From Micromonospora saelicesensis (lineage in GTDB: Bacteria; Actinomycetota; Actinomycetes; Mycobacteriales; Micromonosporaceae), in NCBI RefSeq assembly GCF_900091575.1, contig NZ_FMCR01000005.1:310001-374000 (forward strand): a stretch of DNA of 64,000 nucleotides, given 5' to 3'. The notes under the pieces are model-generated. The model did no database searches. It had not been told where the DNA came from and worked only from the letters and a program-made list of their open reading frames with translations. A program made the translations under genes and the position numbers. Of the stretch, positions 52,808 to 62,016 are shown one piece after another. The first letter of the stretch is position 1, and every line of letters begins with the position of its first letter.

Positions 52808-54403
52808 TCAGGCACTCAGGTCGCGCCGGCGGTAGCCGATCGCGCCGGCGACCGCTCCTGCTGCGGCGGTGCCGGCCATCACCCACGCTGCGAGCCGGGC
52901 CGGTTCGGTGGCCGGTACCGCGGCCAGGTGCGCGAACGGGGACAGCGCGCGGATCCAGGAGGGCGCGTTGACGCTGTCGGCGATGACCTGCCAGATGAAC
53001 CCGCCAACGGCCGGAAGAGCGCCGATCGCCGCGACGGCGCGTGGTGTCCATCCGAGCGCCAGGACCGCAGCTCCCAGACACAGCAGCACAACCGGCACGA
53101 CGTTCCAGGCGCCCGCGATCGCGTCGCCGAGCGTAAGGCCGGCATGGACAGAGGCCGTGCCGGCCCACATGGCGACTCCCGCGACCGTGATCAGGACCAG
53201 CGCGGCGCAGCCAGCGACGGCCGCCTCGGCGCCCAACAGCCGCACCCGGGTCACCGGTGCGGCCAGCAGCAGGGTGAGACGCCGGGCATTTTCGTCCGCC
53301 GCGACGGCGGCGAGCCGCACGGCGACGAACACCCCGACCGGAACGGCCAGCAACGCGAACATGGTGGCCGCGTAACCCTCGACCGTGCCGAGCGCCGGAA
53401 AGCCGGCCTGGGCCGCCATGGCCGCGAACTGGGGGTTGCCGGTCAGGAATTCAGTCATGGACCGGGCAATCAGTCCCAGGAGCAGGAAGTACGCGCCGAT
53501 CCCGGCTGACCATGCGACCGACGGCCGCATGGTGCGCCGTACGGAGAAGCTGAGCACCGAACCGAGCAACGCGGTACGCGCCGGCCGGCTGCCGACCGTC
53601 GCAAGAATCCCCGCGCCGACGTCACGCCGCGCCGCGAGCCGACTGGCGAGGGCCAGCAACAGCACTGCGGCGCACGTCAGCACCAACACCGGTAGCCCTC
53701 GATTGGTGTCGAACGGGCGGGTGAGCGCCAAGAGCCCGATCGGGGACAGCCACCGAAGCCAGGCCAGCGTGGGCACACCGTCGCCGACCATCCGCATCAG
53801 GAGCCCGACGACCAGGACAGCGGACGCGGCACCGTTGGCCGCCGACCGGCTGGCGAACATCTGCGCCGTGACGCCCCCGACGGCGACGAAGAAGAGCCCG
53901 ACGGCAGCGAGCCCGGTTCCGTGCAACAAGGAACCCGGGGCGTCCACTCCCGCAGCGATCATCGCCGCCGCGGTCGCCGCTCCGACGAGGACCGGAACGA
54001 CGGCCAGGACACCGAGGTGCTGGCGGACAGCCTCGGCGAGGGTGGTGCGGCCGGACAGCAACAGACTCCACCGGCCGGCATCCTCCTCTTCTCGGGTGAT
54101 CCGGGTGGCGGCGAGCATCGCCCACACCCCGAGCAGGACGGCCAGGACGGTGCCCGTGCGCCACACCGTGAACCCGCCCGCCTGGTCGAGCGCGACCGGC
54201 TCGCCGAACAGGGTGCGGATCGCGGGGTTGCGGGCCAGCGCCGCCAAGGCGGCCGGATCCAGGGCGTCCGTGCGGTAGCCAACCACCACCAGGGCAGACA
54301 TGCCCGCACACACGGTGGTCACGACCAGGGCGCCGCGGCGTACCTGGCGCACTGCGAGCCCTCTCAGTACATGCTCCGGGCGGGCTGCTGTCGTCGCGGT
54401 CAT
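52808..54403 (-). CDS. ABC-2 exporter permease, fused duplicate type
   Basis: A 531-residue membrane protein with about 12 TMs in two homologous halves, each with the TRITREEEDAGRWSLLLSGR / AADENARRLTLLLAAPVTRV coupling segment. That is the arrangement of large actinobacterial ABC-2 permeases acting in antibiotic or lipid export. Its start overlaps the upstream ATPase by four bases. The 200 bp after its stop hold nothing certain. Confidence 0.85.
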   Translation of the reverse strand: MTATTAARPEHVLRGLAVRQVRRGALVVTTVCAGMSALVVVGYRTDALDPAALAALARNPAIRTLFGEPVALDQAGGFTVWRTGTVLAVLLGVWAMLAATRITREEEDAGRWSLLLSGRTTLAEAVRQHLGVLAVVPVLVGAATAAAMIAAGVDAPGSLLHGTGLAAVGLFFVAVGGVTAQMFASRSAANGAASAVLVVGLLMRMVGDGVPTLAWLRWLSPIGLLALTRPFDTNRGLPVLVLTCAAVLLLALASRLAARRDVGAGILATVGSRPARTALLGSVLSFSVRRTMRPSVAWSAGIGAYFLLLGLIARSMTEFLTGNPQFAAMAAQAGFPALGTVEGYAATMFALLAVPVGVFVAVRLAAVAADENARRLTLLLAAPVTRVRLLGAEAAVAGCAALVLITVAGVAMWAGTASVHAGLTLGDAIAGAWNVVPVVLLCLGAAVLALGWTPRAVAAIGALPAVGGFIWQVIADSVNAPSWIRALSPFAHLAAVPATEPARLAAWVMAGTAAAGAVAGAIGYRRRDLSA

Positions 54404-55290
54404 CGGGCGTTCTGCCCGTAGTAGGCGAGGAAGATCTCCTCCAGGCTCTGCTCGCGGACGACGATCGTCGCCACGTCAGCGTCGGCCAGGGCGCGCAGCG
54501 CCGCGGCGGGGGAGCCGTTCAGGGTGAACCGCACGGACGCGGCACCGTCTTCGTGCAGGCCGTTGACGCCGGGGACGCCGGTGAGGTCCGGTGGCGCGCC
54601 GGTGAATGTGGCGGCCACCTCGGTGTGGTGCAGTCGACGCAGCTGTGCGACGGACGCCACCTCCACCAGTTCGCCAGCGCGCAGGATGCCGACGCGGTCG
54701 CAGACGGCCTCGACCTCGGCGAGCTGGTGGGAGCTGAGGAACACCGTCTGCCCGTTGTCGCGGGCAACCCCGACCGCCTGCCGGAACTGCAGTTCCATGA
54801 GCGGGTCCAGGCCGCTGGTCGGTTCGTCCAGCACCAGTAGAGGTGCCCGGGTGGCGAACGCCGCGATCAGAGCGACCTTCTGCCGATTGCCCGTCGAGTA
54901 GGTGCCGGCAGGTTTGGACACATCGAGTGCGAATCGTTGGACGAGCTCGTCGCGGTAGGCGGTGTCCGTGCCAGGGCCGATGCGGGCGAGCAGGTCCAGC
55001 ACCTCGGCGCCGGTCATCCGTGGCCACAGCGCCACATCCGCAGGCACGTAGGCGAGGCTGAGGTGGGCGGCGGCGACGTCGGCGGCGTCCTTGTCGAAGA
55101 TCCAGGCCTGTCCGGAGGTGGGTCGGGCAAGGCCGAGCAGCAGCCGGATCGTGGTTGACTTTCCGGCGCCGTTGGGGCCGAGAAACCCGAACACCTCGCC
55201 CGCTGCGACGTCGAGGGTGAGGTCATCGAGGGCGAGTAGCCGCCCGTACCGCTTGGACAGATGTTCGGTGCGCAGGGCAGAAATGCCCAT
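54400..55290 (-). CDS. ABC exporter ATPase (ABC-2 partner)
   Basis: A 296-residue ATPase. FLGPNGAGKSTTIRLLLGL is Walker A at residues 36-54, YSTGNRQKVALIAAF near 140 is a variant signature (STGN instead of LSGGQ), LLVLDEPTSGLDPL is Walker B, and SSHQLAEVEAVCDR the H-loop. A C-terminal tail of 75 residues ends with EEIFLAYYG, typical of drug-export ATPases. Four-base overlap with the permease. It is divergent from a second ABC system 208 bp away. Confidence 0.9.
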   Translation of the reverse strand: MGISALRTEHLSKRYGRLLALDDLTLDVAAGEVFGFLGPNGAGKSTTIRLLLGLARPTSGQAWIFDKDAADVAAAHLSLAYVPADVALWPRMTGAEVLDLLARIGPGTDTAYRDELVQRFALDVSKPAGTYSTGNRQKVALIAAFATRAPLLVLDEPTSGLDPLMELQFRQAVGVARDNGQTVFLSSHQLAEVEAVCDRVGILRAGELVEVASVAQLRRLHHTEVAATFTGAPPDLTGVPGVNGLHEDGAASVRFTLNGSPAAALRALADADVATIVVREQSLEEIFLAYYGQNAR

Positions 55291-55498
55291 CGGAGCCTCC
55301 AGAGCCGCAGCACGACATGACCTGCCGACCAGACTTCCCGGCGCACCTGAGGCGAGAGTACTCCCGGCGGTCGCGGCGCGGAGGCCGCCCGGCCTGACGA
55401 TCGGGCTACGGGCTTCCGACGTTCGGCAACGGCCTCAGCGAGATGTCGGCCGAATGCTGACCTGGATGCCGTCGAGGAAAGCCCGCGACGATGTGGGC

Positions 55499-56425
55499 AT
55501 GACAAGCGACATCGCCCTACTCACCGAGGACCTGACCAAGTTCTATGGTCAGCGTCGCGGTATCGAGGGGCTCAGCCTGGAGGTTCGTGCCGGGGAGGTG
55601 GTGGGTTTCCTGGGACCGAACGGTGCCGGGAAGACAACCACGATCCGGCTGCTGTTGGACTTTCTGCGCCCCACTCGTGGACACGCGACTGTGCTCGGGC
55701 TCGACCCGCGCAGGGACAAGGCCGCACTGCACCGTCAGATCGGCTACCTGCCCGGTGAGCTCGTGTTTCCCGGGCGGGACAAGGCGGAAGACCTGCTGCG
55801 TTTCTTCGCTGCGGCGCGCGGTGGTGTGGCCTGGTCGCAGGTGACCGAGTTCGCGGAGCGGCTCGACCTGGACCTCTCTCGTTCGGTACGGACGATGAGC
55901 AAGGGCAACAAGCAGAAGGTGGGGTTGGTGCAGGCGTTCATGCACCGACCGGCGGTGCTGGTCCTGGATGAGCCGACCAGTGGGCTGGATCCACTCATGC
56001 AGCAGGAGTTCCTGGCCATGGTGCGCGATGCCAGCCTTGCAGGGCAGACCGTCTTCATGTCCTCTCATGTGCTGGCCGAGGTGCAGCAGGCGGCCGACCG
56101 GGTCGCCATCGTCCGCGACGGCCAGTTGGCCGCGGTCCAGCGGGTTGAGTCACTGGGAAAGCGGGCGGTCCGCGCCGTCGAGATTCATTTCGATGACCCG
56201 GTGGACCCGGCGGAGTTCAGTGTCCTGCCCGGAGTGAGCGACGTGGTGGTGTCCGGGCCGGTGCTGAAATGCACTGTCGACGGCCGCATCGATCCGCTGA
56301 TCAAGGCGGCGGCGCGTCATGAGGTGGTGGACATGTTGTCGGCCGAGCCCGACCTGGAAGAGACGTTCCTGTCGTTCTACTACCACGGGGAAGGAGCCGG
56401 CGATGCTTCCCGCGCTGGTGCGTAA
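55499..56425 (+). CDS. ABC exporter ATPase (second system)
   Basis: A 308-residue ATPase with GFLGPNGAGKTTTIRLLLDF, variant signature RTMSKGNKQKVGLVQAFM, LVLDEPTSGLDPLMQQEF and MSSHVLAEVQQAADRVAIV. It is a close relative of the divergent ATPase at 54400-55290, which suggests duplication of the ATPase-permease pair. ATG 55499 is chosen; a GTG two codons earlier is in frame. It overlaps its permease by 23 bp. Confidence 0.9.
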   Translation: MTSDIALLTEDLTKFYGQRRGIEGLSLEVRAGEVVGFLGPNGAGKTTTIRLLLDFLRPTRGHATVLGLDPRRDKAALHRQIGYLPGELVFPGRDKAEDLLRFFAAARGGVAWSQVTEFAERLDLDLSRSVRTMSKGNKQKVGLVQAFMHRPAVLVLDEPTSGLDPLMQQEFLAMVRDASLAGQTVFMSSHVLAEVQQAADRVAIVRDGQLAAVQRVESLGKRAVRAVEIHFDDPVDPAEFSVLPGVSDVVVSGPVLKCTVDGRIDPLIKAAARHEVVDMLSAEPDLEETFLSFYYHGEGAGDASRAGA

Positions 56426-57191
56426 GACCTGGCGTGACGACCGCCTGGCATTGACCGGTTGGGCCAGTGGCGTTGCCGCTTTCACCGCCATCTACACCTC
56501 GTTCTACAGCCAGTTCCAGGGTGCTGCGGAGCTGAAGCAGGACGCTCTGCCCCAGGGCATGCTGGACTTCCTCGGCATCGCCGACATGCTGTCCCCGGCC
56601 GGCTATCTTCAGGCGACCATCTTCAGCCTGGTCGGCCCACTGCTGGTCCTGATGTGCGCCATCACGCTGGCTGCCCGCACGATCGCTCGGCCGGAGGAGG
56701 ACGGTGGCATGGAGCTGATGCTGGCCAACCCGGTCTCTCGCGCCGCTTTCGCCTGGCAACGGGCGGTCGCCGCCGGCAGCGCGCTCACCGGGATCGCCGC
56801 CATCCCCGGGCTCCTGCTGATGATCATTGTTCCCTGGATCGGCATGGACATCCCCCTGTCCAACGTCGCCGCCGCGTCGGCCGGCCTGGTCGCCATGGTG
56901 TGGAGCTTCGCTGGCGTCGCCTTCCTCGTTGGCGCCGCCACTGGAAAACGGGCTGCCGTCCTCGGGATCACCGGTGGCCTCGCCGTGGCCGCCTACATGG
57001 CCAACGCCATCGGCGGCATGCTCGACGGGTGGCACTGGGTGCGCTGGTTGTCACCGTTTCACTACTTCATCGGCACGGACCCGCTGCACACTGGTTGGCA
57101 CCCAGCCGAGCTGCTCACCCTCGTGCTCCTCGGTGCGGTAACCACGACCGCCGGAGTCATCGTGTTCGACCGCCGCGACATCGGTGTGTAA
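56403..57191 (+). CDS. ABC-2 exporter permease (second system)
   Basis: A 262-residue permease with six TMs, opening MLPALVRKTWRDDRLALTGW and carrying ITLAARTIARPEEDGGMELM as the coupling region. Half the size of the divergent permease, so it must pair with itself. GGGGAAGGAG precedes the ATG. A hairpin at 57199 separates it from the PucR gene. Confidence 0.85.
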   Translation: MLPALVRKTWRDDRLALTGWASGVAAFTAIYTSFYSQFQGAAELKQDALPQGMLDFLGIADMLSPAGYLQATIFSLVGPLLVLMCAITLAARTIARPEEDGGMELMLANPVSRAAFAWQRAVAAGSALTGIAAIPGLLLMIIVPWIGMDIPLSNVAAASAGLVAMVWSFAGVAFLVGAATGKRAAVLGITGGLAVAAYMANAIGGMLDGWHWVRWLSPFHYFIGTDPLHTGWHPAELLTLVLLGAVTTTAGVIVFDRRDIGV

Positions 57192-57198
57192 ACCTGAG

Positions 57199-57231
57199 GC
57201 TGGTGGCCTCCGGTTACCGGCGGCCACCAGC
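57199..57231. terminator. Hairpin between ABC permease and PucR genes
   Basis: Ten-bp perfect arms GCTGGTGGCC / GGCCACCAGC; the loop itself can pair CCGGT with ACCGG. It starts eight bases after the permease stop. Confidence 0.75.
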
Positions 57232-57251
57232 ACGCCGACAAGGAACAGCCC

Positions 57252-58301
57252 ATGAACGACGACACCTGGCTGGCGGCCAACTGCCAGGATCTGCTGTACG
57301 TCCCGGCCAGTGCCCGGCGTCAGGCAGCGGTCAACCTGGGTGCCCGCGCCGCGAATGAGGGGCTCAAGCTACGCGAGCTGGTCTCCGGCCTGCTGGATGC
57401 CACCACCGCCCGCTGGAGTGCCACCCCGGTCGAGCCAGCCGACACCGCCATCGCCGTGCATTCCCGGGCCGAGACACTGCTGGACAGCACCCGTGTCCTG
57501 CTTACTGCCGCAGTGGACGGTTATACCCGCCAGAACCGTGCCGAACTGGATCGCCACGACAACGAACGTGCCGCTTTCGTCAACGACCTGCTCACCGGCC
57601 GCGCCGACCCGGGCGGTCTGGCCGAGCGCGCACACCGGTACGGCATCCGCCTGTCGGCCACCCACACCGTCCTCATCGCCCGTGCGGCCGGCTTGACTCC
57701 CGGCATCACGCACCGTATCGATGCCGCACTGGCTTCCAGGTTCGGCGAAGGCAACACCCTCACCACCCTCCGCGACGACGACGTGGTCTGCATCAGCGCC
57801 GGCGGCCTACGCGGCGTTGCGGCCGAACTCGCCCACCTGCTCCTCACCGAACTCGGCGCGGGCAACTGGCAGATCGCCGTCGGCCGCGCCCAACCTGGTG
57901 TGCACGGCCTGGCCACGTCCCTGGACGAGGCCCGCCACACCCTCGACTACGCCGTCAGGCTCGGCTTCGTCACACCCGTACTCAACGCTGCCGATCTGCT
58001 GGTGTTCCCCGTGCTCCTGCGTGACCGCGACGCCATCATCGACCTGGTGACCACGGTCCTCGGGCCACTGACCACGGCGCGCGGCGGTGCCGAGCCGTAC
58101 CTGGAGACCCTGTCCGTGCTCTTTGACAACCAGGGCAACCACACCGCGACCGCTCGGCAGATGCACCTGTCTGTCCGCGCGATCACCTACCGACTCGACC
58201 GCATCCGGGATCTAACCGGCTACCACCCTGGCGAAGCCACGCAACGGTTCACCCTGCAAACAGCCGTACTCGGCGCTCGGCTGCTCGGCTGGCCACCGTA
58301 G
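57252..58301 (+). CDS. PucR/CdaR-family transcriptional regulator
   Basis: A 349-residue regulator. A helical N-terminal domain is followed by a GGDEF-like central domain (THTVLIARAAGLTPGITHRI) and the C-terminal PucR HTH: LETLSVLFDNQGNHTATARQ, MHLSVRAITYRLDRIRDLTG. It lies after the second ABC system on the same strand and may control it. AAGGAAC precedes the ATG. Confidence 0.85.
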   Translation: MNDDTWLAANCQDLLYVPASARRQAAVNLGARAANEGLKLRELVSGLLDATTARWSATPVEPADTAIAVHSRAETLLDSTRVLLTAAVDGYTRQNRAELDRHDNERAAFVNDLLTGRADPGGLAERAHRYGIRLSATHTVLIARAAGLTPGITHRIDAALASRFGEGNTLTTLRDDDVVCISAGGLRGVAAELAHLLLTELGAGNWQIAVGRAQPGVHGLATSLDEARHTLDYAVRLGFVTPVLNAADLLVFPVLLRDRDAIIDLVTTVLGPLTTARGGAEPYLETLSVLFDNQGNHTATARQMHLSVRAITYRLDRIRDLTGYHPGEATQRFTLQTAVLGARLLGWPP

Positions 58302-58309
58302 CCGAGAGC

Positions 58310-59629
58310 TCAGGACGGCCTTGTCGTGGTCGGCTGTTCCTCGTAGACGTCTGGCACCCCGTCGGCGTCGCTGTCGCGCTCCTCCAGCGCGCAGACCCCC
58401 TGGTAATGCCGATTACGAGCGCGTAGAACGACGGTTGCCAGCACCGCCGACAGCAGCGATCCGAGCAGAACACCGATCTTGGAGTGGTCGTCGCGTTCGG
58501 TGCCAGCGCCGAACGCCAGCTCGCCGATCAGCAGCGACACCGTGAAACCGACCCCGGCCAGCAGCGCCAATCCCACCATGTCCCACCAGGCGAGCCCTTC
58601 CGCGAGCCGGGCCCGGGTGAACCGCTGCACGAGCCAGGTGGCACCGAGGACGCCAGCCGCCTTGCCCACCACCAACCCGACCATCACGCCCAGGGCGACC
58701 GAGTCGGTCAGGGTCGCCCCGAGGCCACCCGCCCCGGCTACCGAGACTCCGGCGGCGAAGAACGCGAACACCGGTACCGCGACCCCGGCGGACAGGGGCC
58801 GGATTCGGTGTTCGAAGTGCTCCGCCAGGCCAGGGCCAGGTCCCGGCTTGCGGCGTAGCACCGGCACGGTGAAGGCCAGCGCGACCCCGGCGACGGTGGC
58901 ATGCACCCCGGAGGCGTGCACCAGCGCCCACGTCGTGGCGGCAAGCGGCAGCAGCAGCCACCAGGACCGCACCCGGCGCTGAACCAGCAGAGCGAACAGC
59001 GCCATCGGGGCCAGCGCGAGCAGCAGCGGCCCGAAGTGCAGGGAACTGGTGTAGAAGACCGCGATGATCACAATGGCCAGCAGGTCGTCGACCACCGCGA
59101 GGGTGAGCAGAAAGGTGCGCATCGCCGAGGGCAGGCTGGTGTTGATCACGCCGAGCACGGCGAGGGCGAACGCGATGTCCGTGGCGGTCGGGATCGCCCA
59201 CCCGGTCAACGCTCCGTCGCCGGCCCCCACGTTGAACGCCACGTAGATCAACGCCGGCAGCGTCATGCCGCCGAGAGCGGCGGCGACCGGAAGCATCGCC
59301 CGGCGGGGCTCCCGTAGGTCACCGGCGACGAACTCGCGCTTGAGCTCCAGCCCGGCGACGAAGAAGAAGATCGCTAGCAGGCCATCGGCGGCCCACTGCG
59401 CCAATGAGAGGTCCAGGTGCAGCGCCTCGGGGCCAACGGTGACGTCGGCGAGTGAGCGGTACCCGTCGGACCAGGGAGAGTTCGCCCAGGCGAGAGCAAG
59501 CACGGCGGCGACCAGCAGCAGCACCCCACCGACCGTTTCGGTCCGGAGAATGTCTCCGATCCGGCGTACCTCAGGCCAACTCCTGCGGCTGAGCAGGAGT
59601 GGCGTGTGGTTCGCCGGTGGGCGGCTCAT
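58310..59629 (-). CDS. nhaA: Na+/H+ antiporter NhaA
   Basis: A 439-residue NhaA antiporter with 12 TMs. The unwound TM4 motif [19 protein letters not shown] and the DD pair in TM5 ([16 protein letters not shown]), which bind Na+, are intact, and [20 protein letters not shown] is a family hallmark. The C-terminal 20 residues are acidic. Its stop is eight bases from the convergent pucR stop. Role: sodium extrusion at alkaline pH. Confidence 0.94.
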   Translation of the reverse strand: MSRPPANHTPLLLSRRSWPEVRRIGDILRTETVGGVLLLVAAVLALAWANSPWSDGYRSLADVTVGPEALHLDLSLAQWAADGLLAIFFFVAGLELKREFVAGDLREPRRAMLPVAAALGGMTLPALIYVAFNVGAGDGALTGWAIPTATDIAFALAVLGVINTSLPSAMRTFLLTLAVVDDLLAIVIIAVFYTSSLHFGPLLLALAPMALFALLVQRRVRSWWLLLPLAATTWALVHASGVHATVAGVALAFTVPVLRRKPGPGPGLAEHFEHRIRPLSAGVAVPVFAFFAAGVSVAGAGGLGATLTDSVALGVMVGLVVGKAAGVLGATWLVQRFTRARLAEGLAWWDMVGLALLAGVGFTVSLLIGELAFGAGTERDDHSKIGVLLGSLLSAVLATVVLRARNRHYQGVCALEERDSDADGVPDVYEEQPTTTRPS

Positions 59630-59815
59630 CGTGGTCCTCCGGTGGGGTCGGTGACGAAGTCGCCGACCAGTCTTCCCGGCACACCGGCTACTACGTTAGC
59701 CAAACGACGATCATCAGCCTGTCACCGCCCCTGAAAACGGGAGCGTGTCATCCACGGCCAGGCAGTGTGCAGTCTGAGGGGTCATCAGCGCCGTGGATGT
59801 GGCTTTGAGCCGGAG

Positions 59816-60115
59816 TCACCGTCGGCTACGCCGCGGGCCGCTGAGCCGCAGTGTGTTGCAGATGTCGAAGATGCCCGGCACGTCGTAGGCGAGGTCCGCC
59901 GCAACCTGCCGCGCGTTCGCATCACTCACCACGCCGGCGAGGATGACGACCCGGTTCTGCACGGAAACGGTGATCTGCTGGCGCCTCGTGGTCCAGTCGA
60001 TGCTCAACCGCTGTGCGACCAGCGCCTCAAGTCTCAGGTCCTCGTGGTCGGGCTCGGGCTGGTGCGAGGTGTCGGCAAACCAATTTTCATCGGGCAACGG
60101 CCATGGCATGTACAT
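59816..60115 (-). CDS. BON-domain protein (second copy)
   Basis: A 99-residue BON protein: LEALVAQRLSIDWTTRRQQI, VQNRVVILAGVVSDANARQV and VPGIFDICNTLRLSG. The ATG at 60115 has AAGGAG six bases before it. The N-terminus MYMPWPLPDENW parallels MTYVPWFLPENF of the other BON protein (50500-50778), so the two are paralogues. Confidence 0.83.
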   Translation of the reverse strand: MYMPWPLPDENWFADTSHQPEPDHEDLRLEALVAQRLSIDWTTRRQQITVSVQNRVVILAGVVSDANARQVAADLAYDVPGIFDICNTLRLSGPRRSRR

Positions 60116-60230
60116 GGTCAGCTCCTTGATTGTGACGAGGCCGGGCGGGATAGCGGACGGTGAGCCGCTGATGTCCTCAGGCTGGTCAGGAACGCGGTCG
60201 GGTGAGACTTGTCAGGTCCTCGTCTCCGGT

Positions 60231-60506
60231 TCAGGGCGAGTCGGATGGATCGGGCCTGGCGGTGGCCACGACGAGTACGACGCCGATGCCGGCGAGGCCG
60301 GCCTGGACGACCAGGGTCCTGAGGTTGAGGCTGCTGGTATCGACGCCTGCGAGACGGGCGACGATGCTGCCCGCCAGCGCGGCGACCACCCCGACGGACA
60401 CTGTCAGCCAGATCGGGGTCTCCTGGCGTCCTGGGACGACGAGCCTGCCGAGCAGGCCGGCAGCGACGCCGACGAGGAGCGCGGTGACGAGGCCAACGAT
60501 GCTCAT
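60231..60506 (-). CDS. GlsB/YeaQ/YmgE-family small membrane protein
   Basis: A 91-residue protein with three TM helices: VGLVTALLVGVAAGLLGRLV, WLTVSVGVVAALAGSIVARL and LVVQAGLAGIGVVLVVATAR. The GRLVVPGRQ turn is the family signature. These proteins are induced by osmotic and general stress. The ATG is followed directly by the first helix; the open frame further upstream is not part of it. Confidence 0.85.
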   Translation of the reverse strand: MSIVGLVTALLVGVAAGLLGRLVVPGRQETPIWLTVSVGVVAALAGSIVARLAGVDTSSLNLRTLVVQAGLAGIGVVLVVATARPDPSDSP

Positions 60507-60681
60507 GGGCTCCCTCGGATCTCCTTCAAGTACGAGTGCTACGACAATTGAGGGCCGGTTCTCGAGATTCGCCGCGCCATCAGCGGCCATTCGAATGGCC
60601 ACTGGCTCCTTGTGACCCGATTCCAGGGGTGTCGGTTGTCCCCACCGGCGGCGAGGATGCCTTCGGTCCGGAGGAGTGCGA

Positions 60682-61293
60682 TCAATAACGGGTGGCGGCG
60701 ACGGCGGTTGGCCGCTCCGGCACCGACCCCTTGGACAGTTGGGCGAGGGCGTCTTCGCGGCTGTCGAAAATGGGGAAGGCTCCGTCCAGGCGCATCGTGT
60801 GCAGGACGGTGCGGATGAACCGCGACGGCGCGGCCAGACAGAGGGTGGCCCCACGATCTCGGGCTTCGCGGTGGGCGCGGACGAGGTGACCGAGGCCGGT
60901 GGAGTCGATGAGGTGTACTCGGCTCAGGTCGACCACGACGTGCCCGCCCATGTCGGCTGCATGCCGCAGGGCGGTGCGCAGGGTGTCGCCGGTGTCGAGA
61001 TCGACGTCACCCCCGGCGGCGACAACGGTCACGTCGTCGAGGTGGTCGATGCCGAGGATGCCGCCAGGACCGTGGTCGCCGCACGACGCGTGGCCGCCAC
61101 CAGGGAGCGGCAGGAGGCTGCAGTGTGGGCAGCGGTGCGGGCCGGTGGCGAAGGGGGAACCGCTCCAGCCCTGTTCGGACACCAGGGTCCAGACGACCTC
61201 GGCATCGGGGAGCACGCACGCGGTGGCCTTGACGGTGTCGCCGCAGGTGTCGCAGATCAGGGTCATGAGGTGGTCGTCCGGGACAACGGTCAT
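60682..61293 (-). CDS. Zinc-ribbon plus STAS anti-anti-sigma protein
   Basis: A 203-residue protein. Residues 10-70 hold CDTCGD and CPHCSLL, a possible four-Cys zinc site. A STAS domain follows: VTVVAAGGDVDLDTGDTLRT, VVVDLSRVHLIDSTGLGHLV with candidate phosphorylated Ser, and RFIRTVLHTMRLDGAFPIFD. GGAAGG and AGAAG lie before ATG 61293. A metal or redox input to partner-switching is a plausible inference. Confidence 0.78.
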   Translation of the reverse strand: MTVVPDDHLMTLICDTCGDTVKATACVLPDAEVVWTLVSEQGWSGSPFATGPHRCPHCSLLPLPGGGHASCGDHGPGGILGIDHLDDVTVVAAGGDVDLDTGDTLRTALRHAADMGGHVVVDLSRVHLIDSTGLGHLVRAHREARDRGATLCLAAPSRFIRTVLHTMRLDGAFPIFDSREDALAQLSKGSVPERPTAVAATRY

Positions 61294-61445
61294 TCTTCTG
61301 GTCCTTCCTGGGGCCATGTCTACCGATGGGGTGGGACACGGCGATCGTGCAGAGCTGATGCGGAGGTCGCGCTCTCGAGCGTGGCGTTTCCGGCGCTGAT
61401 AGCCGTTGTGCCCCATGGTGGGCAGGGAAGTCCGCTGGGCGGTCG

Positions 61446-61895
61446 TCAGTGAGCGACTTTTACCGAGGCGCGACCATGAGCGACCAGCGCCGGCTGTGTG
61501 CGGGTTGGTGCCTGCCCGCCCGGTGGGGTGCCGGGCGGCGACGATGGGGCAGTGTCGACGACCGGCAGGACCTGGTGCAGGCGGGCGGCGTGCAGGATGC
61601 GTCGGATGCGCGGGTTCGGATCGCGGACGGTGAGGACCCCGTCGGCGCGGGCCAGCCGCCGGTGCACATCGAGTAGCAGGCCGATCCCAGCGGCATCGAT
61701 GTGCCGGCACCCGGACAGGTCGACCACCATCTGTGCGGGATGCAGGGCAAGCAGGCGATCGAACACTGCTCCGGTCGCCGGCAGACAGGCCAGGTCGAAC
61801 TCGGTGACGCGCACCTCGACCAGCGGCAGCGTGCACGGCGTAGTTGCGAGCGGCCCTGTCACAGGCACACCCCTCTCCCTCGCGGATCCGGTCAC
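61446..61895 (-). CDS. STAS-domain protein lacking the phospho-Ser
   Basis: A 149-residue STAS protein: VRVTEFDLACLPATGAVFDR, MVVDLSGCRHIDAAGIGLLL and ADGVLTVRDPNPRIRRIL. The usual IDSxG Ser is Ala (IDAAG), so it may not be phosphorylated and could act constitutively. A Pro/Thr-rich C-terminal tail follows. It lies 152 bp upstream of the zinc-ribbon STAS gene, on the same strand. Confidence 0.8.
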   Translation of the reverse strand: MTGSARERGVPVTGPLATTPCTLPLVEVRVTEFDLACLPATGAVFDRLLALHPAQMVVDLSGCRHIDAAGIGLLLDVHRRLARADGVLTVRDPNPRIRRILHAARLHQVLPVVDTAPSSPPGTPPGGQAPTRTQPALVAHGRASVKVAH

Positions 61896-62016
61896 CTGTC
61901 ACCCTGCCGGGCGGGTTTCGCGGCTACCACGCGGATCTGTGACAGTTCCGTGACAAATCAGCCAACCGGCCGCCACGGTTGGCAACCGAGCCGGTCGGCT
62001 GGGGATGATGCCGGGT

